A stretch of DNA of 10,375 bases from Chloroflexota bacterium (GTDB lineage Bacteria > Chloroflexota > Anaerolineae > Anaerolineales > UBA4823). Position 1 is the first letter of the stretch. Each line of letters begins with the position of its first letter. Made by a program: the position numbers and the translations under genes. The notes below the pieces were generated by a model. It worked only from the letters and a program-made list of their open reading frames with translations. It did no database searches and was not told the DNA's origin. The stretch is taken from the NCBI GenBank assembly GCA_012798185.1, contig JAAZNS010000174.1, positions 1 through 10,375 on the forward strand, read 5' to 3'. Positions 1 to 6,073 of the stretch are shown in pieces.

Positions 1-681
1 TCCGGCATTTACCATGTGCCCGATTTCTAAAAGCTGGCGTTCCTTTTCCTCTACATTTTGGGTATAACTTTTCGCAATATCAGAAGCGGTACGGTTGATC
101 CCCGTAAAAAAGAGCATTAAATGTTGATTGAATTCAGCCAACCGCTCAACGGGAATGGTAATAGGGGTAACGACTACTTCGCCTGAAGGCGAAAAAACAA
201 TATGATTAAATCCGCCATAGGCAGCCACATATTGATCTTGCGAGCCAACAGTCTCTTTGATCAATTGCTGTTCGATAATCACGCTTTCTTCGGCAAGCTG
301 CCGTTTTCCGGGCATGGTGCCTTTGAGTGCGTATAAGGCATGCAGCAAGCCCACTATAAATGACGAACTGGTGCCTAAACCACCGCGGGCGGGCAAATCA
401 GCATCATAATGAATCTCAAGCCCCCGCTCGATGTTTAGAAAACGAAGCGTTTCACGCACACCAGGATGGATAATTTCATCGATATTCTGACAATGTTCAA
501 TTTTCGAATAGACGATTTTGTACCGATTCTCGAAGAATGGCGGCAAATATCGGCAGGAAAGATAGCAGTATTTATTGATAGCCGTTGCTAATACTGCGCC
601 GCCATGCTTCGCCACCCATTCAGGGTAATCTGTACCTCCGCCTAAAAAAGATAATCGGAATGGTGTACGGCTGATAATCAT
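1..681 (-). CDS. hddA: D-glycero-alpha-D-manno-heptose-7-phosphate kinase, partial (C-terminus off the left edge)
   Basis: GHMP-family sugar kinase that phosphorylates C1 of D-glycero-D-manno-heptose 7-phosphate with ATP, giving the 1,7-bisphosphate on the route to GDP-heptose in the cytoplasm. The first 227 residues are present. The N-terminus reads MIISRTPFRLSFLGGGTDYP, the signature start of this kinase group. The GHMP ATP-binding glycine/serine loop lies at residues 95-107 (DLPARGGLGTSSS), and a GSQDQY motif follows at 146-151. The ATG at 681 overlaps the gmhA stop in an ATGA tetranucleotide, so translation is probably coupled. It is the last gene of the visible heptose operon, and the rest of it lies beyond position 1. 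A fucokinase-like GHMP kinase is the main alternative, but neighbouring gmhA and hddC make the heptose assignment strong. Confidence 0.9.
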   Translation of the reverse strand, partial: MIISRTPFRLSFLGGGTDYPEWVAKHGGAVLATAINKYCYLSCRYLPPFFENRYKIVYSKIEHCQNIDEIIHPGVRETLRFLNIERGLEIHYDADLPARGGLGTSSSFIVGLLHALYALKGTMPGKRQLAEESVIIEQQLIKETVGSQDQYVAAYGGFNHIVFSPSGEVVVTPITIPVERLAEFNQHLMLFFTGINRTASDIAKSYTQNVEEKERQLLEIGHMVNAG

Positions 682-1376
682 GAATTTACCTTTACTCTTA
701 ACTGAGATTTATAATTCAATGAGGGAGGTGTATAACCTTCGCCAATCTCGAAAAGATTATGCTCAACAAGCTCACAAAGCAAATGTTCCACTGCCAGGTG
801 CGCTTCCTGAATATATTGGGTATTCACAGCGGGAATTTCCACAGCCACATCCACCTGCAGCGGTAATTCCCCGCCTGCGCCGGTGAGAGCCACAGTGAAC
901 ATCCCCAATTGGCGGGCGGTATCCATCGCCTGGATGATATTAGCAGAATTTCCGCTGGTGCTGATACCCAATAAAGCATCGCCTGCTCTTCCCAGCGCTT
1001 CAACCTGCCGCTTGAACACCCCCATAAAATCATAATCGTTAGCATAAGCTGTGAGGAAGGAGGTATCAGTGGTCAGCGCTAATGCCGGGAGAGCAGGTCT
1101 TTCCAGATCCTTGCTCAACCGGCTGACGAACTCTGCCGCCAGGTGCTGGCTGTCTGCGGCACTGCCGCCGTTGCCGCAAATTAACAGTTTACCGCCCTTG
1201 CGGAATACATATGCAATAATTTCTGAGGCAGCGATGATGGAATCGGTACACGTTTCAGCAACTTTGGTTTTAACCTTGGCGCTTTCAACAAGGTGCGTCC
1301 TGACTTTCGCTTTTAATTTTTCATCCACGCACAGCAATAATTTAAGACGTTCTTCGCGTGACTTTTTTAGTGTCAT
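678..1376 (-). CDS. gmhA: Sedoheptulose-7-phosphate isomerase (phosphoheptose isomerase, SIS domain)
   Basis: Converts sedoheptulose 7-phosphate to D-glycero-D-manno-heptose 7-phosphate, the first committed step of heptose synthesis. It is 232 residues long. The SIS-domain phosphosugar site shows as CGNGGSAAD (67-75) and STSGNS (139-144). The expected catalytic pair is present: Glu82 in the AAEF segment and His193 in QEAHL. The start at 1376 is chosen because its ATG overlaps the hddC stop as ATGA and has a purine-rich AGAAGAG stretch just upstream. A TTG two codons earlier (1382) is also open. The protein is longer than typical GmhA (about 190-200 residues), with extra residues at both ends, including a tail after about residue 207. 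It sits between hddC and hddA, overlapping both by 4 bp. Confidence 0.92.
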   Translation of the reverse strand: MTLKKSREERLKLLLCVDEKLKAKVRTHLVESAKVKTKVAETCTDSIIAASEIIAYVFRKGGKLLICGNGGSAADSQHLAAEFVSRLSKDLERPALPALALTTDTSFLTAYANDYDFMGVFKRQVEALGRAGDALLGISTSGNSANIIQAMDTARQLGMFTVALTGAGGELPLQVDVAVEIPAVNTQYIQEAHLAVEHLLCELVEHNLFEIGEGYTPPSLNYKSQLRVKVNS

Positions 1377-2107
1377 ATCCAACTCTTCTCACCGGTAAAA
1401 AATGTATTCGCTAAAGTATATGATTCAGGCGTTCCTATATCGATAAATTCGGTATTGCTGCAATAGGCAAAAAGCCCGCTTCTCACCCACAGGGGAAAGG
1501 TTTCTTTTTCGATTGAAACCGGCTTTCCCTCCGGAATAGTGGCTATAAGATTCTTGGAAAGCAAATAAATACCGGCGCTCACCCATCCAGCGCCAATAGC
1601 TTCCTTCTTCTCTACGAATTTCCTGATTCTGCCCGTTTCATCGAAATCGACATTGCCATAGCGGCTGGTATCACCCACATGAGTTAACGCAATCGTGGCA
1701 GAATGATCATTTTCCGCATGGAACCTCCAAAAGTCTAGCAGGTCCAAACCGCAATAGGAATCACCGTTCATCACCAACGCTGTATCGGTTGTGATTAAGG
1801 GCAGCGCCAGCCGCAGCGAACCAGCTGTTCCTCTTGGCTCGTTTTCTTGCGAATATTGCAAATCCATCTGTCGATATGTATCACCCAATTCTTCCCGAAT
1901 TTGTTCCCCAAGATACCCAGTACACAAAACTACCTTTTTGATACTTTTTTCGGCTAATTGGTCGAGCAGGAAATAGATAAAAGGACGCCCGGCAATTTCT
2001 GCCAGCGCTTTTGGACGATCTGCAATCACAGTACGAAGCCTGGTTCCCAATCCGCCTGCCAGGATAACAGCCGATAAATTTGGAAAAATTACATCACAAC
2101 TACACAT
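1373..2107 (-). CDS. hddC: D-glycero-alpha-D-manno-heptose-1-phosphate guanylyltransferase
   Basis: Nucleotidyltransferase of the sugar-1-phosphate family, expected to join heptose 1-phosphate to GTP to form GDP-heptose. It is 244 residues. The nucleotide-binding signature is LAGGLGTRL (16-24) followed by RPK (31-33). A GTAGSL segment is at 93-98, the metal-binding Asp is in NGDS (114-117), and DIGTPESY (223-230) is the conserved C-terminal motif. The fold alone does not settle GTP versus other nucleotides or heptose versus hexose. The choice rests on its place directly before gmhA and hddA. The ATG at 2107 lies inside the end of the upstream epimerase gene (8-bp overlap), without a strong Shine-Dalgarno sequence at close range, consistent with coupled translation. 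About ten residues precede the usual start of the fold. Confidence 0.85.
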   Translation of the reverse strand: MCSCDVIFPNLSAVILAGGLGTRLRTVIADRPKALAEIAGRPFIYFLLDQLAEKSIKKVVLCTGYLGEQIREELGDTYRQMDLQYSQENEPRGTAGSLRLALPLITTDTALVMNGDSYCGLDLLDFWRFHAENDHSATIALTHVGDTSRYGNVDFDETGRIRKFVEKKEAIGAGWVSAGIYLLSKNLIATIPEGKPVSIEKETFPLWVRSGLFAYCSNTEFIDIGTPESYTLANTFFTGEKSWI

Positions 2108-3038
2108 TTTTCATCGATGATCTTCCAAGCATGCGGTACCCCTTCAGTAATTCACGAATGCCATCTTCGATGGTACGCTGCGCTTCAAAACCAGCCTGCC
2201 GTAATCGTTCATTCGATACCACATAATTTCGTTTATCTGGATCGCTGCCGATTTCCGCAAAATGGATATAAAAATCCGGCACAAATGCCTTTATTTTCAA
2301 TGCCAATTCTTCTTTCGAGAGATTGGCTGCGTCTAGTCCTACGTTATATGGTTTTCCTGTCATACGAGGGGCATTTTCAACACAATATAAAAAACAATCT
2401 GCCACATCACGGATGTGGACATAATTTCGTTTAAAGTCTTTTTCGAATATAACCAGGTACCTGTCGGTCACTGCGGCATAAACGAAATGATTGACCAGCA
2501 AATCCAGGCGCATACGCGGTGACATGCCAAAAACAGTTGCCAGGCGCAGCGTGATGGTGTTGGATGAATCCAACAATTCTTTTTCCGCCTGTACTTTAGT
2601 TTCTCCATAAAGCGAAATGGGCTCCAAAGGTGTTTCCTCGGTGCAATAAATATTTCCCGATTTTGTTCCATAACCGCTGTTAGTGGTCGGGTAAACGATA
2701 AGCTGGTCATTTGATCGTAATTTTAGGATAAGCCGGATTGCATCCAAGTTGACTGATCGCGCTAATATCGGGTCGCGTTGACATGCCGGGGCACCCACGA
2801 TTGCAGCCAAAGGGATTATGGCATCCACACCGCTTAGAATTTTCTTCAAAGTGTATTCATCACGCACATCGCCGTAAATAAATTCAAAATCGGGGTTAGC
2901 ACAGAAATGGAACAGTGAGTGCTGCCCATACATAAGATTATCCAGGACAGTCACTCGATAACCGGCATCCAAGAAACGCTGGGTCATAACAGACCCGAGA
3001 TATCCGGCTCCTCCGGTAATAAGAATTTGTTTTGCCAT
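2100..3038 (-). CDS. NAD-dependent nucleotide-sugar epimerase/dehydratase (extended SDR family), probably acting on GDP-heptose
   Basis: A 312-residue extended short-chain dehydrogenase/reductase. The Rossmann glycine motif TGGAGYLG is at 8-15, with Asp33 after the second strand as the likely NAD ribose ligand and GDVRD at 56-60. The catalytic Tyr-Lys pair is YGETK (144-148), preceded by a Thr/Ser-rich PTTNSGYG segment (117-124) that supplies the third catalytic residue. Members of this family epimerise, dehydrate or reduce nucleotide-sugars. Overlap with hddC and co-direction with gmhA and hddA suggest that the substrate is GDP-heptose, but this is inference and the exact reaction cannot be read from sequence. 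A GGTGATC stretch just before the ATG at 3038 is an acceptable ribosome site. A 97-bp spacer separates it from the TPR-glycosyltransferase; I see no convincing terminator or promoter in it. Confidence 0.82.
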   Translation of the reverse strand: MAKQILITGGAGYLGSVMTQRFLDAGYRVTVLDNLMYGQHSLFHFCANPDFEFIYGDVRDEYTLKKILSGVDAIIPLAAIVGAPACQRDPILARSVNLDAIRLILKLRSNDQLIVYPTTNSGYGTKSGNIYCTEETPLEPISLYGETKVQAEKELLDSSNTITLRLATVFGMSPRMRLDLLVNHFVYAAVTDRYLVIFEKDFKRNYVHIRDVADCFLYCVENAPRMTGKPYNVGLDAANLSKEELALKIKAFVPDFYIHFAEIGSDPDKRNYVVSNERLRQAGFEAQRTIEDGIRELLKGYRMLGRSSMKNV

Positions 3039-3135
3039 AGGATCACCATGAACAGTTGGTTTTTTTAAGTCTATTTTGCTAAATTGATTTTTCCCATAAA
3101 GGGTGGCAAAACTCCTCGTAAGGGCAGCGTAAATT

Positions 3136-4833
3136 TTAATCTTTTGACAATAAGTATTGGTTTAACGCTTTTTCCCGGTTTTCAGCTTTAATTCTTCCAC
3201 GGGTGCCCAAATCCAATCGATATTGTTCGTCATTGAACAGCCGATCAACCGCATCGCCCCATTGACCTGCTTCAGCCAATAAACCACCTTCACTCCACTC
3301 TTGGAAGGCATTAATAGATGAGGCAATCCAGGGGAGACGTAAGACCCCGGCTTCCAGCAAAGGTAAATCGGATTTCGCCTGATTGAATAAATTATCTTTA
3401 AGCGGAATTAGTTGAACATCGAATTGCGAAAGGATGTAGGGATAATCTTCAGGGTTGGCAGCCGGTAAAAATTGACGGCGCGTTTCTGAAATACCATCCA
3501 ACATTTCATAGGCATTGGCATCACCAGCAATGATTAATTGCACCTGCAGATTTTTTTTAAAATAATCCTCAAGCTCAGATTTAATCATTAAAAGATCATG
3601 CCGATCGGCGGCAGTGCCCAGCCAGCCAAGAGTAAATTGCGAATGGACTGGTTTTGGCTTCTCCCAAAATGGATTTTCACGATCCCAGGCGGGCGGTATG
3701 AGATGAACTTGCCTGGTATAACCTTTCAGGCGCTGCGCCAATACCGTCGAAGGCACACTGACCCAGGCAGCTTCTTGCAGCATGATATTTAATGCTTTAA
3801 TTGAATTCGAATCTTTTCGTCCAAATTGTGAATATGCTGGATGATCTTCAGGCAAATTGTGATAATCAAGATCGATATCTAAACCATATGGTTTTTTGTT
3901 CTGAATGCAATACATCACACCGTTGAGAAACTCAGGGGATATATGCGGCTGAGAAAACACGAAAAGGTCGTATTGATCCAAACCTCCCGTTGAGAACATT
4001 TCATTGAAGCTGGTTTTACAACCAGATTTTGAAAGCAGCCGGGCAATCAGGGCAATCCGTCTGCCTCCCGGTAATGCTTGCAAACCAAAAAATGCGACCG
4101 ACCGCTTCCGGTCGAATAGGGGTAATGGCTCAGCTGCTTCATTAGCTAATCCTGGTTTACGTTCTTTAGCAGAATCGATTGCTTCTTTCTTAGCTCCCTG
4201 CTTGAGTGCTTTCAGTGCTGAGAGCTTCGAAGCATGTTCGGCGCGGGCTATCCGGCTGGTATCGACGCTTTTTCCAGGAATGCTGTTTAATGCCTCTTTC
4301 ACCAACGCGAAATCTGGATCGATTTTTAAAGCCTCTTCATATAGGAATCTGGCAGAATCATATTCTTCAGCTTCCTGATAACATTGACCTAATAAATAAA
4401 GTCCTTCGATATCTTTTGGATATGCCTTGACCAGTGAGGCTAAAATTTGTACTCCCTCTTCCATTTTATTTTGTTTTAGACAAACTATCGCCAGGTTTTT
4501 CCAAGCCTGAACATGATCGGGATTCAACTTAATAGCCTGCCGGTAAGCTTCTTCTGATTGTTGAAATTCCCCGGCAATTAATTGCGCCACCCCTAAGTTA
4601 TTATAGGCATCAGCAGAATTCGGCGCTATAGATATTACTTTCTTATAAAAATGAATGGCTTCAGCAGCCTGCCCGGATTGTAAAAGGCTTAAAGCAAGTC
4701 CATTTACAGCTAACAAATCACCAGGAGCCAGATCGACGGCTTGTTGAAAAAATTTCTTGGAAGATTCCCAATCACCTTGATAGGCTGCCTGTTCACCTTG
4801 ATTGATTAATTTTGAAATTTTTGCGTCAGTCAT
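3136..4833 (-). CDS. TPR-repeat protein fused to a GT-B-type glycosyltransferase domain
   Basis: A 565-residue two-part protein. Residues about 8-175 form five consecutive tetratricopeptide repeats of about 34 residues, each with the usual small/aromatic spacing and an ending like LNPDH or IDPDF. A charged Lys/Ala/Glu-rich linker runs from about 185 to 235. Residues about 243-560 resemble a GT-B glycosyltransferase. They include a DIDLDYHNLPEDHPAY segment (319-334), the start of the C-terminal Rossmann half at TLGWLGT (401-407), LIIAGD (433-438), and AKSDLPLLEAGVLRLP (486-501), where Glu494 fits the donor-binding E-x7-P pattern. No signal peptide or membrane segment is seen, so it is probably cytosolic. 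Donor and acceptor are unknown. Its place at the head of the heptose cluster suggests a role in glycan or protein glycosylation. GGAAAGGG precedes the ATG at 4833 at good spacing. Confidence 0.8.
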   Translation of the reverse strand: MTDAKISKLINQGEQAAYQGDWESSKKFFQQAVDLAPGDLLAVNGLALSLLQSGQAAEAIHFYKKVISIAPNSADAYNNLGVAQLIAGEFQQSEEAYRQAIKLNPDHVQAWKNLAIVCLKQNKMEEGVQILASLVKAYPKDIEGLYLLGQCYQEAEEYDSARFLYEEALKIDPDFALVKEALNSIPGKSVDTSRIARAEHASKLSALKALKQGAKKEAIDSAKERKPGLANEAAEPLPLFDRKRSVAFFGLQALPGGRRIALIARLLSKSGCKTSFNEMFSTGGLDQYDLFVFSQPHISPEFLNGVMYCIQNKKPYGLDIDLDYHNLPEDHPAYSQFGRKDSNSIKALNIMLQEAAWVSVPSTVLAQRLKGYTRQVHLIPPAWDRENPFWEKPKPVHSQFTLGWLGTAADRHDLLMIKSELEDYFKKNLQVQLIIAGDANAYEMLDGISETRRQFLPAANPEDYPYILSQFDVQLIPLKDNLFNQAKSDLPLLEAGVLRLPWIASSINAFQEWSEGGLLAEAGQWGDAVDRLFNDEQYRLDLGTRGRIKAENREKALNQYLLSKD

Positions 4834-5058
4834 ATTTCCCTTTCCGGCAAAAAAGAGGTCAGAACCTCGCCCAAGCCAGTAGATTAGTTATAAGAAAAAA
4901 TATCTTTTTGCCGTTGGTCAGGATTACTCTAATCGAATGCCCAGCGATTCTCTATAAAGGAACGCTGAATTATCCGTAAACCGCAAATTAATTTTTCTAA
5001 ATACCCCGCATTATTTACTTACGTTTTACGGACAATCCTTTGAAGAAGGTTTTACAAT
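4834..5058. promoter_or_regulatory. Divergent intergenic region, presumed promoters for both gene blocks
   Basis: This 225-bp spacer separates the TPR-glycosyltransferase (minus) from the M23 peptidase gene (plus), so both transcripts should begin here. Possible -10 boxes are TATAAC on the minus strand (4892-4887) and TATAAA on the plus strand (4953-4958). Neither has a good -35 at standard spacing, so exact promoters are uncertain. A small hairpin (GAGGT/ACCTC, 4855-4868) would lie in the 5' leader of the minus transcript. An inverted repeat is listed separately. Confidence 0.4.
4969..5036. repeat. 12-bp inverted repeat (one mismatch) upstream of the M23 peptidase gene
   Basis: ATTATCCGTAAA at 4969-4980 is matched by TTTACGGACAAT at 5025-5036, whose reverse complement is ATTGTCCGTAAA (11 of 12 identical). 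The arms are separated by 44 bp of AT-rich DNA, and the right arm ends 22 bp before the peptidase start. The layout fits a pair of regulator half-sites or a looping operator. No regulator is identifiable in the window. Confidence 0.5.
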
Positions 5059-5763
5059 GTGGGCGTTATGAGCGATCTTACTGTTAATGCCTCCACTACG
5101 TTTGCAAATACTCTTAATGCCATTAGCGGCGTTACCACGAGCACGAATTCTGAAAGCAGCACCACATCTTCGGATTTGATATCGGATTTCTCTACCATCA
5201 TGATGATCATGCTGCTGGGAAGTATGAGTTCTCAGAGCTCCTCCGATACCAGCTCAGATTATTCCATGGGCATGAACATGAACCAATTGATGGCGCCGCT
5301 CATGTTAACCTTATTGGAACAACTCACCTCAAAAAACATCGAAGAAGCAACCGCGGCAGATGTCACACCCACCATAAAAGATGATGATCTGATATCCGGT
5401 TCAGCAAAACCCTCAGGGATGCCCGCCCAGGGACCAATCACCCAGGGTTGTCATTCCAGACATATCGGCATAGATATCGGTGTATCGATTGGAACGAAAA
5501 TAAAATCTACCATGGATGGTGAAGTCGTGTACGCCGGATGGAACAACGAAGGGTACGGGAACCTGGTAATCGTGAAAAACGGGAAATTTTCAACTTATTA
5601 CGGTCATCTCTCTAAAATACCGGTAAATGTCGGTGATAAGGTGGCAGCCGGAGATGTTATTGGGTTATCGGGCAGTACCGGTAATTCAACTGGACCTCAT
5701 CTTCATTATGAAGTCCGCATCAATGGCAGTGCTGTTGATCCTACAAAATACATGCCAATTTAA
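5059..5763 (+). CDS. M23 family (LytM-like) metallopeptidase with Met/Ser-rich N-terminal region
   Basis: A 234-residue protein with a C-terminal zinc endopeptidase domain that cleaves peptide cross-links of peptidoglycan. The zinc and catalytic set is complete: His135 and Asp139 in HIGID, His183 in YGHLS, and His214/His216 in HLH. The domain spans about residues 130-232. Residues 1-100 are Ser/Thr-rich and then Met-rich, with a short hydrophobic run at 46-55 and a helical LMAPLMLTLLEQLT stretch at 78-90. There is no classical cleavable signal peptide. The GTG at 5059 has GAAGAAGG (5042-5049) at ideal distance. An in-frame ATG at 5068 would give a protein three residues shorter and is a fair alternative. 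It is transcribed toward the chemotaxis genes but separated from them by a long hairpin. A role in flagellar or pilus passage through the wall is conceivable but unproven. Confidence 0.85.
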   Translation: MGVMSDLTVNASTTFANTLNAISGVTTSTNSESSTTSSDLISDFSTIMMIMLLGSMSSQSSSDTSSDYSMGMNMNQLMAPLMLTLLEQLTSKNIEEATAADVTPTIKDDDLISGSAKPSGMPAQGPITQGCHSRHIGIDIGVSIGTKIKSTMDGEVVYAGWNNEGYGNLVIVKNGKFSTYYGHLSKIPVNVGDKVAAGDVIGLSGSTGNSTGPHLHYEVRINGSAVDPTKYMPI

Positions 5764-5780
5764 TCTTCGATCTATTTATC

Positions 5781-5917
5781 AGCAAAAAGGGGTTGTCCTA
5801 AAAGTCGATTTTGTCATATTGAGCGCAGCGAAATATCCCTATTATATTTTATAATGAAAAGACCCTTCGCTTCGCTCAGAGTGACAGCTTATTTTTTGGA
5901 CAGCCCCTTTGTTTGCT
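5781..5917. repeat. Nested palindromic repeat element (MITE/REP-like), about 137 bp
   Basis: The outer arms are AAAGGGGTTGTCCTAAAA (5786-5803) and TTTTTGGACAGCCCCTTT (5893-5910), 16 of 18 complementary. They extend outward to AGCAAA (5781-5786) and TTTGCT (5912-5917). The inner arms are the 21-mers at 5812-5832 and 5866-5886, complementary at 17 of 21 positions, with the core TGAGCG.AGCGAA. The centre is AT-rich. The inner core matches a short repeat that I recall being scattered through Chloroflexota genomes. The outer ends resemble insertion-sequence termini. There is no coding capacity, so it would be a non-autonomous element. No clear target-site duplication is visible. Confidence 0.7.
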
Positions 5918-5923
5918 TTTTTT
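5781..5923 (+). terminator. Possible hairpin terminator after the M23 gene, formed by the palindromic element
   Basis: Transcription through the palindrome would give a long stem whose 3' side (GGACAGCCCC) is followed by an uninterrupted T-run at 5917-5923. It begins 18 bp after the M23 stop codon and would separate that transcript from cheA. The stem is long and the T-run lies a few bases beyond the GC-rich part, so efficiency is uncertain. Confidence 0.4.
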
Positions 5924-6073
5924 ACATTATGTTTTGGAAAATTTTATGGGTGGTTTACAGTGAACCTTCAACTGCCATGCTAGGATGGTGTTTGTCGAAA
6001 AATTTATTGTTATCGATAACTATCAAACCAATTAAACTTTTATTGTCATCACCCAAGAATAAACGGCGGAAAT
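5924..6073 (+). promoter_or_regulatory. Leader region of the chemotaxis operon with a perfect 12-bp palindrome
   Basis: This is the remainder of the 310-bp gap between the M23 stop and cheA, and no gene is seen in it. GTTATCGATAAC at 6009-6020 is a perfect palindrome, 53 bp before the cheA start, in an AT-rich setting, and could be an operator. Promoter candidates are weak (for example TTTACA at 5955-5960 with no well-spaced -10). A modest ribosome site, GGCGGA, precedes the cheA ATG. Confidence 0.35.

Noticed and set aside
3039..3135. Possible promoter or terminator between the TPR-glycosyltransferase and the epimerase
   Set aside because: TTGCCA occurs on the minus strand, but no -10 box at good spacing and no hairpin with a T-run could be found. 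The genes may simply be co-transcribed.
4004..4378. 124-codon plus-strand frame opposite the TPR-glycosyltransferase
   Set aside because: It is antisense to a protein with regular TPR and GT motifs. The composition mirrors that gene.
5781..5917. CRISPR-like or small RNA gene interpretation of the repeat arms
   Set aside because: There are only two inverted arm pairs, with no direct-repeat/spacer periodicity. The symmetry fits a palindromic element better.
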